In this document: one piece after another, positions 9,138 to 18,525 of the stretch | How positions within the stretch are numbered: the stretch's first letter is position 1 | How the letters are laid out: each line of letters begins with the position of its first letter | Source: Planctomycetales bacterium | Lineage (GTDB): Bacteria > Planctomycetota > Planctomycetia > Isosphaerales > Isosphaeraceae | Length of the DNA stretch: 64,000 nucleotides | Reading direction: 5' to 3' | Assembly (NCBI GenBank): GCA_027452145.1 | Contig: DAIDHB010000439.1 | Location: 1 to 64,000, forward strand | Notes under the pieces: model-generated | Databases searched by the model: none | Told to the model about the DNA's origin: nothing | The model's input: the letters and a program-made list of their open reading frames with translations, nothing else | Position numbers and translations under genes: made by a program

Positions 9138-11123
9138 ATGCCGACGCGCCGGATCCGACCGATCATCCTGTGTACGATCGCCGCGGCGGTGGGCTGCAAT
9201 CGCGCCGCGCCGTCGTCGACGAGTGCCCCGGCCGGGCGGCCGCTCGGATCCGTCGTGGCCGGGAGCACCGACGACGGCACCGTCTCCGGCGACGGCACCC
9301 CGAATTCCCGAGCGGACGACGTCGAGGTCGACCGGACGCCGCGCGTGTCGTACGACCCGCGCGAGATCGCCGAGGTCCGCAAGCAATGCGAGCAGGATCG
9401 GGCCGACCTGTACGCCGACGCATTCAAGGAGATCCGCGGCTCGGGCATCCTGGTCCCGCGCTACGGCAAGGCGCTGGAAAGCCAGAGGGCCCGCGCCGTC
9501 GCCGACCTGAAACGGATGCTGGCCGACCCGGCCGAGAAGGACGCGACGCGCGCCCGGGCTGCCCGCGCGCTGATCGAGCTGGGCGACCCCGCGGGCGAGG
9601 ATTTCCTCCTCGCCGCGGTCCGCGACGGCCGAGGCGCCCGCCGCGCCTCGGCACTCAAGGAGCTCGACGAGTGGATCATCCGGCGGAAGGTCGACCTGTC
9701 GACTCCCGACCGGGCCCGGTTGATGCTCGACGCCCTGGACGACCCGGACCCCCAGGTTGTCCTCGCGGCGGCCGGCCTGTGCGCGGCCCGCAATCTCAAC
9801 GGGACCGAGGCGAAGCTCATCGCCGTGATCCGCTCGGGCCGCATCAAGGAACCCGGAAAGCTCATCCTCAAGCTCGCCAGGGTCGCCCGCAGCCACGAGG
9901 CCGCCGCGATCATCCGCGACGAGCTGCTCCGCGAGTCCACCGAAGGATACGACCCGTGGAGCGAGTTCATCCTGAAACCGCTGATCGAGAACCCCGACCC
10001 GAAGTTCTCCGAGCCGATCCGCACCGCGTACCTCCGGCGCACCCTTCGCCACATGAAGAAGGAGCGTCCCGAGCAATGGGTCATCCGCGGCCTGGCGCTC
10101 GCGGCCGACCGGTCGACGCTGCCGGTCCTCGAGGACGTCTTCGCCCACTCCCGGGACCCCGTGTGCCGCGAGTATGCCGTCGAGGCCATGGCGCGGTTCG
10201 ACCCCGAACACGCCCTGGACCGCGCGCTCGAGCTGGTGCGAGCCGAGAACCGGCTGGACGCCGCCTCCGGGCCGCTCGAGCGCCTGGCCTCGCCGCGGAC
10301 GGCCGACCGGATCGTCGACGCGTTCCTCGAGATTCGCAAGCGGGAGAGGCGTCGCATCCCGTTGGTCGAGGCCCGGCTGCTGCTGGAGCACCTCGGCCCC
10401 CGCGGCCGCCGCGCCCTGGAAGAATCGATCGATGACCTCGAGCCCCACGCCCGGACCTGGGCGATCTGGAACCTCAAGGGCCTGACCGTGGACACCGCCA
10501 TCGACGACCTGAGGGCCGCCGGGATCATCAAAAAGCGTCGCGAGGAAATCCTCCGATCGATGCAACGGTCGGTCGACTCGGGCCTCGCGCCTTCGCAAGG
10601 GCCGCTCGACCACTCGGACCCCAGCTTGCTGTGGGGCGCCCTGTCCTGGGCCGACGTCCTGACCTCGTTCGACATGGAGACCGACGAGATCCCCTGCGAG
10701 CACCATCGCCTGATCATGGAGTTCGCCGAGGGCTCGGACGGCGTCTTCCGGCCCGAGTGTGCGGTGCAGACCTGGCACCGCAAGAACGACGAGGACATCC
10801 GCGCCCCGTACACCGTCCGCTTCATCCATGGCGGCCGGTTGTACCGCTTCGGCGCCGAGAACCACGGCGACTGGTACGATGTCGAGGCCGTCGTGCCGGC
10901 CCTGAACTTCGCCCTGGCGAACGCCGGCCGGCGCGAGCGGTTCATCGGCGTGGAGACGAGCGGCCAGGATGGCACCTACGTCTTCGCCGACCCGTCCGCG
11001 TTCCGCCCGATCGCCGAGAAGTACAGCCTGCCGATCTCGAAAGACCCCGGCGCCGCCGAGCGCCACGGGAAGGAGTACGAGCGACAGGTGATCGACCAGC
11101 TCAAGAGCCGCCAGGAGCCGTGA
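9138..11123 (+). CDS. HEAT/PBS-type repeat lipoprotein of unknown function
   Basis: 661 residues; GGGAGGA lies 6 bases before the ATG. The N-terminus is a probable lipoprotein signal: hydrophobic stretch followed by AAAVGC with the lipidated Cys at residue 20, then a low-complexity Ser/Thr/Asp/Gly linker. Residues about 110-430 consist of alpha-helical repeats (RARAARALIELGD, ASALKELDEWI, CREYAVEAMARFD) of the HEAT type, which generally form protein-binding solenoids. The C-terminal 150 residues (VRFIHGGRLYRFGAENHGDW, later FIGVETSGQDGTYVF) are not repeat-like and resemble no family I can name. Likely membrane-anchored on the outside of the cytoplasmic membrane. Confidence 0.75.
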   Translation: MPTRRIRPIILCTIAAAVGCNRAAPSSTSAPAGRPLGSVVAGSTDDGTVSGDGTPNSRADDVEVDRTPRVSYDPREIAEVRKQCEQDRADLYADAFKEIRGSGILVPRYGKALESQRARAVADLKRMLADPAEKDATRARAARALIELGDPAGEDFLLAAVRDGRGARRASALKELDEWIIRRKVDLSTPDRARLMLDALDDPDPQVVLAAAGLCAARNLNGTEAKLIAVIRSGRIKEPGKLILKLARVARSHEAAAIIRDELLRESTEGYDPWSEFILKPLIENPDPKFSEPIRTAYLRRTLRHMKKERPEQWVIRGLALAADRSTLPVLEDVFAHSRDPVCREYAVEAMARFDPEHALDRALELVRAENRLDAASGPLERLASPRTADRIVDAFLEIRKRERRRIPLVEARLLLEHLGPRGRRALEESIDDLEPHARTWAIWNLKGLTVDTAIDDLRAAGIIKKRREEILRSMQRSVDSGLAPSQGPLDHSDPSLLWGALSWADVLTSFDMETDEIPCEHHRLIMEFAEGSDGVFRPECAVQTWHRKNDEDIRAPYTVRFIHGGRLYRFGAENHGDWYDVEAVVPALNFALANAGRRERFIGVETSGQDGTYVFADPSAFRPIAEKYSLPISKDPGAAERHGKEYERQVIDQLKSRQEP

Positions 11124-11350
11124 CGCCACCGCCCGAACGGACGGGCCAGGCCAGGCCAGGACCGGACCCGGCGCCGGCGAGATCATCCCGGCCCGCGCCC
11201 TCCCCCTACGCCGCCCGATGCCCTGGAACGCGCCGGGCGGTTCCCGGCCCATCGAGACCGAGTCCGAAATCCGGCGCCGGGGACCGAGCGGTCGGACCGG
11301 CGCACCTCCCCGAAGCGCTTCTGAAGTGCCGCGGGCAAGGCTGACCTCAT

Positions 11351-11428
11351 CTTGAAGAATTCCCGCCTCGTTCGAAGATTCCCACGTGCGCACGTGGGAA
11401 TCTTCGAAGGAGCCGGATACTCTTCGAA
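11351..11428. repeat. 78-bp repeat copy 1 with a perfect 38-bp palindrome
   Basis: Bases 11371-11408 are a perfect palindrome (TTCGAAGATTCCCACGTG, then CG, then its complement CACGTGGGAATCTTCGAA). It is followed by GGAGCCGGATACTCTTCGAA and preceded by CTTGAAGAATTCCCGCCTCG. The same order occurs again 96 bases downstream. Confidence 0.9.
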
Positions 11429-11446
11429 GAATACCCGTCCCGTTCC

Positions 11447-11524
11447 CTCGAAGAGTCCCTGCCTCGCTCGAAGATTCCCACGCGCTCACGTGGGAATCTT
11501 CGAAGGAGCCGGATACTCTTCGAA
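11447..11524. repeat. 78-bp repeat copy 2 with an imperfect palindrome
   Basis: Same layout and length as copy 1, with a few substitutions in the left flank and hairpin loop. The arms are 15 bp (11468-11482 and 11489-11503) around the loop CGCTCA. The right flank GGAGCCGGATACTCTTCGAA is identical to copy 1. An 18-bp spacer separates the copies. The arms being more conserved than the loop suggests the hairpin or palindrome is what matters. Confidence 0.88.
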
Positions 11525-11601
11525 CGGCCGCTGATCATGGCGCGGCCGCCTTCGAGCCGGTTCCCGCACCCTCGAATCGATCCCGATGACGTCGGACCGG
11601 G

Positions 11602-12948
11602 TCAATCCAGCGTCCTGATCGAGACGTTGCGGAACTCGACCGGATCATTGTGACCGGCAAAGCCGAAATAACCCGACGTCCGGTCCTTGCCGGGGTGGGG
11701 CGAGTTCGCCATGAACTCCTTCACGTCGGCGAGGTCGGTGTCGAGGATCACGGTGCCGTTGAGCTCGACCTTGATCTTCGACCCTTTCACCGTGACTTCC
11801 TGGAAGTTCCACTCGCCGGCCGGGCGCTGATAGCCCCGCTTCGCGGGGACCATGCCATAGGCCGAGCCGTGCGCCTGTCGCGGGTCGATCTTGCCGTGGA
11901 CCTTCTCATAATTGTCGTCGAGGACCTGAAGCTCGGTCATGCCCTCATACGCCGTGTCGCCGCGGCCGGGGTAGCGGATCGCCAGGCCGTTGTTGCCGCC
12001 CGGCGGCAGGCGGAACTCCAGCCGCGCGGAGAAGTCCTTGAACTCCTCGTTGAAGTAGATCACGCCGCCCTTGTGCGGCTTGCAGCGGATATTGCCGTCG
12101 ACGACCTCGTAATTCTCGATCGGGCCGGCCCACTGCGCGAGGTTGGCGCCATTGAAGATCGAACGGAAGCCCTTCGCGCCGTGCTCGGCGAGCAGCTTGT
12201 TGGCCTCCTCGGCCGGGATCTCGCGGACGGCGATGTTCCGCCAGTGGATCTCGTGGTCGTGCGTCTGGAGCTGGATCGGGCCGCGGGCCACGAGTGGCAG
12301 CTTGCGATCCCAGTAGTTCTCCCACCGCGCGAAGTCGACGACCAGCTTGTCATTCAGATACACCGTTGTCCGCTCGCCGACCTGGAGGATCCGCAGCGAG
12401 TTCCACTCGCCGATCGGCTTATCCGCCACGACCAGCGGGTCCTTCCCGGGCGCGCCGGGCGAGTTGTTCCACAGGCCGCCCGAGCCCTTGTGCGCGTCGT
12501 TGCGGCGATAGGTCGGCTCGGTGTAGTCCCAGATCTGGACCTGCGGCGTGCCGCGGAGATAAACCCCGCTATCCCCCTTCGGCCCAATCTTGAAGTCGAC
12601 CTTCAGCTCGACGTCGCCGTAATCCTTGTCGGTGGTCAGGTACGCGCCCTGGCCGTCGTTGATGATCACGCCGTTCTCGACCCGCCAGTGCTTCTTCAGG
12701 TCCTCGGCGCCCTTCTCCAGGACCCTGGCCTTCTCGTCGGAGCTCATCGCCGTGAACTTGCGCGGGTCCATCGTGGCGACGCCGTGCCAGCCGGTGAAGT
12801 CCTTGCCGTTGAACAGGGTCACGAAGCCGCCATCCGAGGCACCGCCGGGCGCCGTGGCCGTCGCCGCCGTCGGCGAGTCCGGCCCGGCGCCGATCGCCGC
12901 GACCGCGGCCAGTCCCGCGATCACGATGCTGCAAAACCGCCGTTGCAT
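11602..12948 (-). CDS. Secreted protein with two DUF1080 (3-keto-disaccharide hydrolase) domains
   Basis: 448 residues from ATG 12948; the longer frame upstream has no ribosome-binding site, whereas GAGAG precedes this ATG. Residues about 1-25 are a signal peptide. Domain 1 begins with FVTLFNGKDFTGWHG and domain 2 with FRSIFNGANLAQW, the characteristic opening of DUF1080 (concanavalin-like fold). Both contain the paired segments for edge strands and the GNNGLAIRYPGRGD / DSGVYLRGTPQVQIWD patterns. Some DUF1080 proteins hydrolyse 3-keto-glycosides; others appear to be binding modules, so the activity here is presumed. It follows the giant M56 gene on the same strand by 143 bases. Confidence 0.88.
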   Translation of the reverse strand: MQRRFCSIVIAGLAAVAAIGAGPDSPTAATATAPGGASDGGFVTLFNGKDFTGWHGVATMDPRKFTAMSSDEKARVLEKGAEDLKKHWRVENGVIINDGQGAYLTTDKDYGDVELKVDFKIGPKGDSGVYLRGTPQVQIWDYTEPTYRRNDAHKGSGGLWNNSPGAPGKDPLVVADKPIGEWNSLRILQVGERTTVYLNDKLVVDFARWENYWDRKLPLVARGPIQLQTHDHEIHWRNIAVREIPAEEANKLLAEHGAKGFRSIFNGANLAQWAGPIENYEVVDGNIRCKPHKGGVIYFNEEFKDFSARLEFRLPPGGNNGLAIRYPGRGDTAYEGMTELQVLDDNYEKVHGKIDPRQAHGSAYGMVPAKRGYQRPAGEWNFQEVTVKGSKIKVELNGTVILDTDLADVKEFMANSPHPGKDRTSGYFGFAGHNDPVEFRNVSIRTLD

Positions 12949-13091
12949 GGTGTCGTTCTCTCGCATCCAGTGGGGTGGGATGTTCAGGAAGGTACGCCGG
13001 AGGCCCTTCGGGGCGCCTCCGGACAACGCCCCCATCATCGGCGGATCGGGGCGCCAGATCAACTCGCCACTCACTAACCCCTATCCCCTGC

Positions 13092-16000
13092 TCAGTACGC
13101 CGCCAGCCACGCCTGGCCCGACTCCGGCCCGATGGGAGAGCGGATCGCCGGCCGGCCGTCGGCATCCAGGCCCAGGACCTCGGACTCGGTGGCCACCCAG
13201 GCCCGGCCGGTCGTCGGGCTGAACGCCACGGCCGTCGCCGCCGTGATCGGCAAGGGCTCGGGCGCGCGGCCGTCGGGATGGAAGCGGAGCAGCCCGCCGT
13301 GCAGGACCGTCACCCACGCCGTGCCCGCCTTCGGGTCGACGGCGACGCTGAAGACCAGTTTGTCCCCCATCGGCCATGAGTGAAGCACCTTGCCGCCCGG
13401 GTCGACCTGCCAGACGCGGTTGGCGCTGCCGGCCTCGTCAGGATGCGCTCGCTCGACCAGCCAGGCGGTCCCGTCGCGCGGGTCAATCTCGACCGATGCC
13501 ATCTCGAATCCCTCGCACGGCCGGCGGAAGAGCACCCGGCCCTCGCGGGTCAGCCGGATGATGCCGTGCTGCTCATCCCCCGCCAGCCAGAAGCCGTCGC
13601 CGTGGGGGTCGTACACGATGTCGAAGCCCGGCTCGGGAAAACTCGCGACTTCCTGGCCGGTCGGTTCGAGGACGACGACCTCGCCGGCCAGCGTGGTCCG
13701 CGACACGGTGCACCACACCCGGCCGGTCTTCGGGTCAACGGCCAGGGCGGCGGCGCTGATCCCGTCGACCTGCCAGAGCCTGCGGCCATGGAAGTCGAGC
13801 GCGACCACGCGATTCGCGATCCGCTCGACCAGGTAGATCCGTCCGCGCTGGCGGTCGATCGCCAGGCTGTGCACGCCGCCGCCGGTCATGCTCGTGTGAA
13901 ACGCGGCGACTCGCTCGACGGCGACGTCTTTCGGATCGCCGCCCCCGGCCGCGCGAAGGATGTGCAGCACATCGCGATGCGGACGATCCTCGCGGAAATC
14001 GGCATCGGCGTCATCGAGCACGAACGCAACCGGCCGATCGCCGGTCGTGGCGGGGCCGGGCTCGGCGAACCGCGTCAGCGGGAACCGCGCCGGACGCGAC
14101 GCCCATCGCGTTGCGCGGAAGAGCGATTCATCCTTCAGGGCCTTCTCGATGGCCGCGCGCAGCTCGGCGCCGCGGAGGTTCTTCGCCAGGATGCGACCGT
14201 CGGGACCGACCAGGAACGTGGCCTGGGAGCTCCTCAGCTTGTAAGCCGCGGAGGCGGGCGACGGGTTCGGGCCCGCGAAGCCCTGCGTCCAGGCGAGGGC
14301 CTGTTTCGTGATGACCTGCTCAGCCGGCTCGGGCGCCCGGTCCCACCAGAGGGTGATCATCCGGAACCGCGGATTGCCGCCGAAGGTTTTGTGAAGCTCG
14401 ATCATGGCGTTCAGGTCGGAGCGCGACTGATGCTCGTACCAGCTCGAGCGGAAGTCGACCAGCACCAGCTTGCCCTGGTTGTCGCTCAGCCTGATCCGAT
14501 CATTGGCGCCCGCTCCCTCGCCGATGCGGCGCACTGTGAAGTCGGGCGCGGGGTCGCCGGCCTTCAGTGTGTCGGTCAACTGGACGTGGATCGCTCCAAG
14601 GTCGAGCGGCTCATTCGACCGGCCGCCGGGAATCGGCGGGACCTCGACCGACCGCTCGACCTGGCCGACCTGCGCGTCGCGATCGCCCGAGCCTGGCGGC
14701 AGCGAGCCGTTGACGCGCAGCCGCATCCGGTACATCCCCGCCGGGACGTCGTCGATGCGGAACGATCCGTCCTTCTCGAGGTTCGCCGCGACGCGATACC
14801 AGCGATCCGGCGCGGTCGCAGCTTGATCGAGCCCGGCATCCAGCGTGACGGGCTCCTGCTTCGTCCAGTCGACCGGGAACTCGGGCGTGCCCTCGATCGC
14901 GAGCCGGCCGACGACCGGCCGGCCCTTGCCGCCGATCTTCACCTCGACCGTCCCGCCGGGCGGGACCTCGACCCGTTCGTTCCAGCCGGGCGTATGCATC
15001 TCGCCTCCGCCGCCCAGGGCGGTGATGACCACGCGACTCACCATGCCCGGCCCCGGGATCACCCGGTCGAGGGTGAACCGCCCGCGGTCGTCGGTGCGGG
15101 TCTCATACCCGTAGCTGAAGACGAACGGACCGACACCGCGCCGGAACCGGTTGGGATGGAACGAGACCTCCTGATTGGCCCCGCTCCGGGCGCCGATACG
15201 TAAGCCTCCCTCGATCCGGCCCCAGGGCTGGAGGACCAGGGTACCGGAGCGAGCGAGCTCGTCGGGCATCGCATCGGCGAACCCGGCGTCGCCCGCGGCG
15301 ATCACCGAGAAGGGCCCCTCGGGCGCCGCGAACGCGAACCGGCCATCCGGCCCGGTCGTCACTCGCGGCATGCCCGCATCGCCGTTGAACCGGCCGTCGT
15401 GCAGCGCGACGTGCTTCCTGGGAGTGGCCAGCGCGACCGCGACCGCCTCGGCCGGCCGGCCGTCGGGCAGCTTCACGATTCCCGAGACCGACCTCGCCGG
15501 TTCGAGGGCGAAGTCGAGCGTCCTGTCGCCCTCATCGGGCCGGAATCCGCGCGAGGCGGCGATCCTGTATCCCGGGGCCTCGATCCGGACATACAGCCGC
15601 TCGCTCGGCTCGTCGAACTCGGTCCGGTACTGGCCGTTCGAGCCCTGAACGAGACTCGCCTCGGACCAGTTGATCTCGGTCGGGGCCTCGCCGACGATCG
15701 GCCGGCCCTGCACGATGCGGAACCCGTCCACCGGCCGCCCGGTCGTCGCATCCGTGACCTTGCCCGTGATGACGAGCCTCGGGTGCAGGACCACCGTCTG
15801 CTCGCGGTCCGTTGCCTGGAGCGACACCTCCCGGCCCGCCATGTAGCCGGGCTTCAGGATGGAGAACAGCACAGCGTCGGCCGGCGCGTCACCCCAGGCG
15901 AAGCGGCCGTCGGCGTCGGTGTGGGTCCGGAACTCGAGCACCGCTCGACCGCGCCAGCTCTCCACCACCACGAGTGCGCCGGCGATCGGACGACCCGCGA

Positions 16001-18050
16001 CATCCACGACCCGGGCCCGCATCGACTTCCCCGGCCCGGCCAGCCGGACCTCGACCGGCGCCATCTTCGCCTCGATCCGCACCTCCCTCATCAAGGGCGC
16101 GAACCCCCGAGCCTGGACCCCGAGGCTCGCGACGCCCGGGTCGCAGTTGTTGATCGTGAACCGGCCATCGGCGTCGGAGGCCGCGGCCGGCCCGCTGCTC
16201 CCCCGGCTATCGTGAGTCAGCACGGCCCGGGCGCCACGGACCGGCCGGCCCTGGGCGTCGATCACAAGCCCCGTCAGTGTCAGACCCCGCTCGAGCACGA
16301 TGACGCTGTCGCTCCCGACCGCCGCGACGGTGTTATAGGCGCGCTGCCGATAGCCCGGCCTGGTCGCACTGACCCAGATGTGGCCCAGGTCCCGCGGCGC
16401 GTGCTCCAGCCGCCAGCGGCCCCGATTGTCCGTCTGAAGCGTTGCCAGGCTGAAGTTGGCGCCCTCGTTCCAGTCGGAGTCGGTCGCCGACGCGGTCAGG
16501 CTAACCTTCGCGCCTGCGATGGCCCGCCCCTCGGCATCCTTCACAACCCCGCCGATCGTGACCCCCCGCTCGAGCCGCAGCACCTTCTCCGCGGGCAGGC
16601 CCTTCGGGTGCCGGTCGCGCGACCAGACGACCAGCACCGGCGCGAATCCCGGCGCGCGGGCGGTGACGTGCAGCCGCTCGACCTTCGCTCCGGCCTTCCA
16701 TTCGATCGCCGCGGTGCCATCCTCGGCGGCCTTCACGGTCGACTTCTGGGCCTCGCCTCCGATAGACAGCAGAACCTCGACCGAGGCGCCGCCGACCGGA
16801 TCGCCGGTCGCTCCCTCGACGGCCCGCAGCACGATCCGCCCGGCCGGCAAGTCGGGATCGTTGGCCTCGGGAGTCGCCTTCGCCCTCGCCCGCGCGGCCT
16901 TCGGATCCTGCGCAGCGCGGGTGATGCCGAACCCGCCGATCAGCACCAGAAGTAATCCCCCCAGCGCCACCGCCGGCAGGATCAAGCGGCGCGACAGCGG
17001 CGCGCCAAACACCTGCCGATTGAGCGCATCGAGGCGGCGCCAGACTTCCGAAGTCCTCGCCATCGCCAGCACCGGCGCGGGCGACGGTGGCGATGAGGCC
17101 GCCGCCACAGCCAGCCGCGCGAGCGTCCGACCGTAGGCGACCACATCGCCGAGGTGATCGGCCGCGATCGCGTCGCTCACCGCGTCGCATGCCGACGCAT
17201 GCGCCGACCGGATCCGCCAGGCCAGCGGGTGGAACCAGAGCACGATCGACGCGAGGTGTGCCGCCAGGTTCCACGCCAGGTCGTGGTTTTTCGCGTGCGC
17301 CAGCTCATGCGCCAGGATCGCCGGCAGGTCGTCGGACGTCGAGCCGTCCGCCCGGCCAGGCAAGAGCAGCACCGGGCGGAACACGCCCGCCAGGCACGGG
17401 CCAGCAACCTCTTGCGAGCATACGACTCGAGGCGTCCGATTGCAGCCCAGCCGGGCCGCGATCGCGCGGCACCGATCGACGATCGCCTGAGGGGCATCAT
17501 TCGCCCGCCTCAGCAGCCGGCCCAGCGCCAGGCTCGACAGCACCAGTCGCCCGGACAGAATGAGCATTCCGGCCAGCCAGAGCGCCGGCAACCACGACGC
17601 CACGCGGCCCACAATCGGCGTCGGCGACGGTGCTCGCGCCGCCGCAGGCTCGATGTCGAGGACCGGTTTGGGCCGGGAGACGACGGTCTCGGCCTCGGCC
17701 TCGGCCTCGACCCGGACGGCCCGCACCGGCATCAGGGCCGGCGGACGGACCGGTTCCGAATGGGCCGTCGGCGCGAGCGAAACGGCCGGCTCGACCGACA
17801 CCTCACGCACGGGAGGCGCCACCGGCAGGCTGACGATCGGCGCGCGGGCCGAGAGCGCCGCCACCACGATCATCCCGGCGATCGTCCCCCGCCAGAGCAG
17901 GACCCGCCACCGCGGATTCCGCCGGGCCAGGAGCGCGTGCGCCAGCCACGACGACGCCAGGAGCACCGTGCACCGGGCGACCAGCCCGGCCGGGCCGCCG
18001 TGGTCGGCCAGGATCGCCAGCAGGTTCGAGCCGATCGTCGCGGCATTCAC
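13092..18050 (-). CDS. Giant M56/BlaR1-type membrane metallopeptidase fused to regulatory repeats, thioredoxin fold and beta-propeller
   Basis: 1652 residues from GTG 18050, whose GTGA overlaps the stop of the BlaI-type gene by 4 bases. Membrane helices lie at about 19-42, 52-72, 153-177 and 355-377. The M56 zinc motif HELAH is at 248-252 and is followed by KNHDLAWN. The downstream segment that often reads E-x-A-C-D in this family reads HASACD (284-289), so one metal ligand may be missing. Residues about 398-1150 form many carboxypeptidase-regulatory-like beta domains (GxVxDAxGRPVxGARV). Residues about 1160-1320 are an AhpC/thioredoxin-like domain (DPAPDF...VLVDFRSSWYEH) that lacks CxxC. Residues about 1390-1652 form an NHL-like propeller. 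In BlaR1 proteins M56 activity cleaves the repressor after extracellular sensing; by analogy this is the sensor/protease for the upstream repressor. Confidence 0.85.
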   Translation of the reverse strand: MNAATIGSNLLAILADHGGPAGLVARCTVLLASSWLAHALLARRNPRWRVLLWRGTIAGMIVVAALSARAPIVSLPVAPPVREVSVEPAVSLAPTAHSEPVRPPALMPVRAVRVEAEAEAETVVSRPKPVLDIEPAAARAPSPTPIVGRVASWLPALWLAGMLILSGRLVLSSLALGRLLRRANDAPQAIVDRCRAIAARLGCNRTPRVVCSQEVAGPCLAGVFRPVLLLPGRADGSTSDDLPAILAHELAHAKNHDLAWNLAAHLASIVLWFHPLAWRIRSAHASACDAVSDAIAADHLGDVVAYGRTLARLAVAAASSPPSPAPVLAMARTSEVWRRLDALNRQVFGAPLSRRLILPAVALGGLLLVLIGGFGITRAAQDPKAARARAKATPEANDPDLPAGRIVLRAVEGATGDPVGGASVEVLLSIGGEAQKSTVKAAEDGTAAIEWKAGAKVERLHVTARAPGFAPVLVVWSRDRHPKGLPAEKVLRLERGVTIGGVVKDAEGRAIAGAKVSLTASATDSDWNEGANFSLATLQTDNRGRWRLEHAPRDLGHIWVSATRPGYRQRAYNTVAAVGSDSVIVLERGLTLTGLVIDAQGRPVRGARAVLTHDSRGSSGPAAASDADGRFTINNCDPGVASLGVQARGFAPLMREVRIEAKMAPVEVRLAGPGKSMRARVVDVAGRPIAGALVVVESWRGRAVLEFRTHTDADGRFAWGDAPADAVLFSILKPGYMAGREVSLQATDREQTVVLHPRLVITGKVTDATTGRPVDGFRIVQGRPIVGEAPTEINWSEASLVQGSNGQYRTEFDEPSERLYVRIEAPGYRIAASRGFRPDEGDRTLDFALEPARSVSGIVKLPDGRPAEAVAVALATPRKHVALHDGRFNGDAGMPRVTTGPDGRFAFAAPEGPFSVIAAGDAGFADAMPDELARSGTLVLQPWGRIEGGLRIGARSGANQEVSFHPNRFRRGVGPFVFSYGYETRTDDRGRFTLDRVIPGPGMVSRVVITALGGGGEMHTPGWNERVEVPPGGTVEVKIGGKGRPVVGRLAIEGTPEFPVDWTKQEPVTLDAGLDQAATAPDRWYRVAANLEKDGSFRIDDVPAGMYRMRLRVNGSLPPGSGDRDAQVGQVERSVEVPPIPGGRSNEPLDLGAIHVQLTDTLKAGDPAPDFTVRRIGEGAGANDRIRLSDNQGKLVLVDFRSSWYEHQSRSDLNAMIELHKTFGGNPRFRMITLWWDRAPEPAEQVITKQALAWTQGFAGPNPSPASAAYKLRSSQATFLVGPDGRILAKNLRGAELRAAIEKALKDESLFRATRWASRPARFPLTRFAEPGPATTGDRPVAFVLDDADADFREDRPHRDVLHILRAAGGGDPKDVAVERVAAFHTSMTGGGVHSLAIDRQRGRIYLVERIANRVVALDFHGRRLWQVDGISAAALAVDPKTGRVWCTVSRTTLAGEVVVLEPTGQEVASFPEPGFDIVYDPHGDGFWLAGDEQHGIIRLTREGRVLFRRPCEGFEMASVEIDPRDGTAWLVERAHPDEAGSANRVWQVDPGGKVLHSWPMGDKLVFSVAVDPKAGTAWVTVLHGGLLRFHPDGRAPEPLPITAATAVAFSPTTGRAWVATESEVLGLDADGRPAIRSPIGPESGQAWLAAY

Positions 18051-18472
18051 TTGCGCCTCCTCCTCGTGCTCGTACTCGTGGGCGACGCTTCCGATCCCGG
18101 TCCCATTGTCGACGCCGGCTCCTTCCCCTCGGCCAGCCGCTTGAGCTCGAGCAGCTCCTGCTCGCTGAGCTTCTCCGATTTGATCAGGTTCATCACCAGG
18201 TCGCGCACCGAGCCGCCGCAATACGTGTCGACCAGCTCGCCCAGCATGGTGCGGAACGCCGACCGCGGCCGGGTGACGGCCTTGTAGTAGTACGCCTTGC
18301 CCACCAGCCGGCGAGTGACGTGCCCCTTGTCCACCAGGGTCGTTAGATAGGACCGCAGCGCGGGGTTCTTGATCGGCTCGGGGAACCGCTCCTGAAGCTC
18401 CACCGGCTTCAGCTCGCCGTGCTCCCACAGGAGCCGCATCACCTTCATTTCCCCCGGCGTGAACTTCGGCAT
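18047..18472 (-). CDS. BlaI/MecI-type winged-helix transcriptional repressor
   Basis: 141 residues from ATG 18472, with GGGGAG upstream. The winged-helix domain is typical of the Penicillinase_R family: FTPGEMKVMRLLWEHGELKP, then VELQERFP and a recognition segment NPALRSYLTTLVDKGHVTR, and a wing reading VGKAYYYKAV. The C-terminal half contains the dimerisation helix with SEKLSEQELLELKRL. The last residues are an Arg/Lys-rich tail. Such repressors bind palindromic operators as dimers and are inactivated by proteolysis triggered by the M56 partner, which is encoded next and translationally coupled. Two 22-bp palindromes at its own promoter indicate autoregulation. Confidence 0.92.
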   Translation of the reverse strand: MPKFTPGEMKVMRLLWEHGELKPVELQERFPEPIKNPALRSYLTTLVDKGHVTRRLVGKAYYYKAVTRPRSAFRTMLGELVDTYCGGSVRDLVMNLIKSEKLSEQELLELKRLAEGKEPASTMGPGSEASPTSTSTRRRRK

Positions 18473-18503
18473 CGTCGGCTCCCCAGGATTCCGCTGCGGG
18501 ATA

Positions 18504-18525
18504 ATGTGCAGATCGTACTGCACAT
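18504..18525. promoter_or_regulatory. Operator 1 for the BlaI-type repressor
   Basis: ATGTGCAG and CTGCACAT flank a 6-base centre (ATCGTA). The centre, read on the minus strand, is the TACGAT -10 box of the repressor promoter, so a bound dimer would block transcription. BlaI-family operators are dyads of this size. Confidence 0.75.

Larger units (their letters stand above)
11124..11601. other. Gene-free gap between convergent genes, holding duplicated palindromic repeats
   Basis: The HEAT lipoprotein gene and the DUF1080 gene end facing each other. The first 220 bases are GC-rich with no feature I recognise; the remainder is dominated by the two 78-bp repeats listed separately. Open frames here simply read through the palindromes. 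Confidence 0.8.

Noticed and set aside
8949-11489. 846-residue minus-strand frame over the HEAT lipoprotein gene
   Set aside because: Low-complexity Arg/Ala/Gly-rich translation, runs through the palindromic repeats, no ribosome-binding site; the plus-strand gene has lipobox and repeats.
11352-11538. Short frames encoding RRFPRAHVGIFE repeats on both strands
   Set aside because: They are translations of the palindromic 78-bp repeats; both strands give similar peptides, as expected for a palindrome.
13092-18428. Extended start of the M56 fusion upstream of 18050
   Set aside because: The extra 126 codons are an Arg/Gly/Ala-rich shadow of the BlaI-type gene; the GTG overlapping its stop codon is the natural coupled start.
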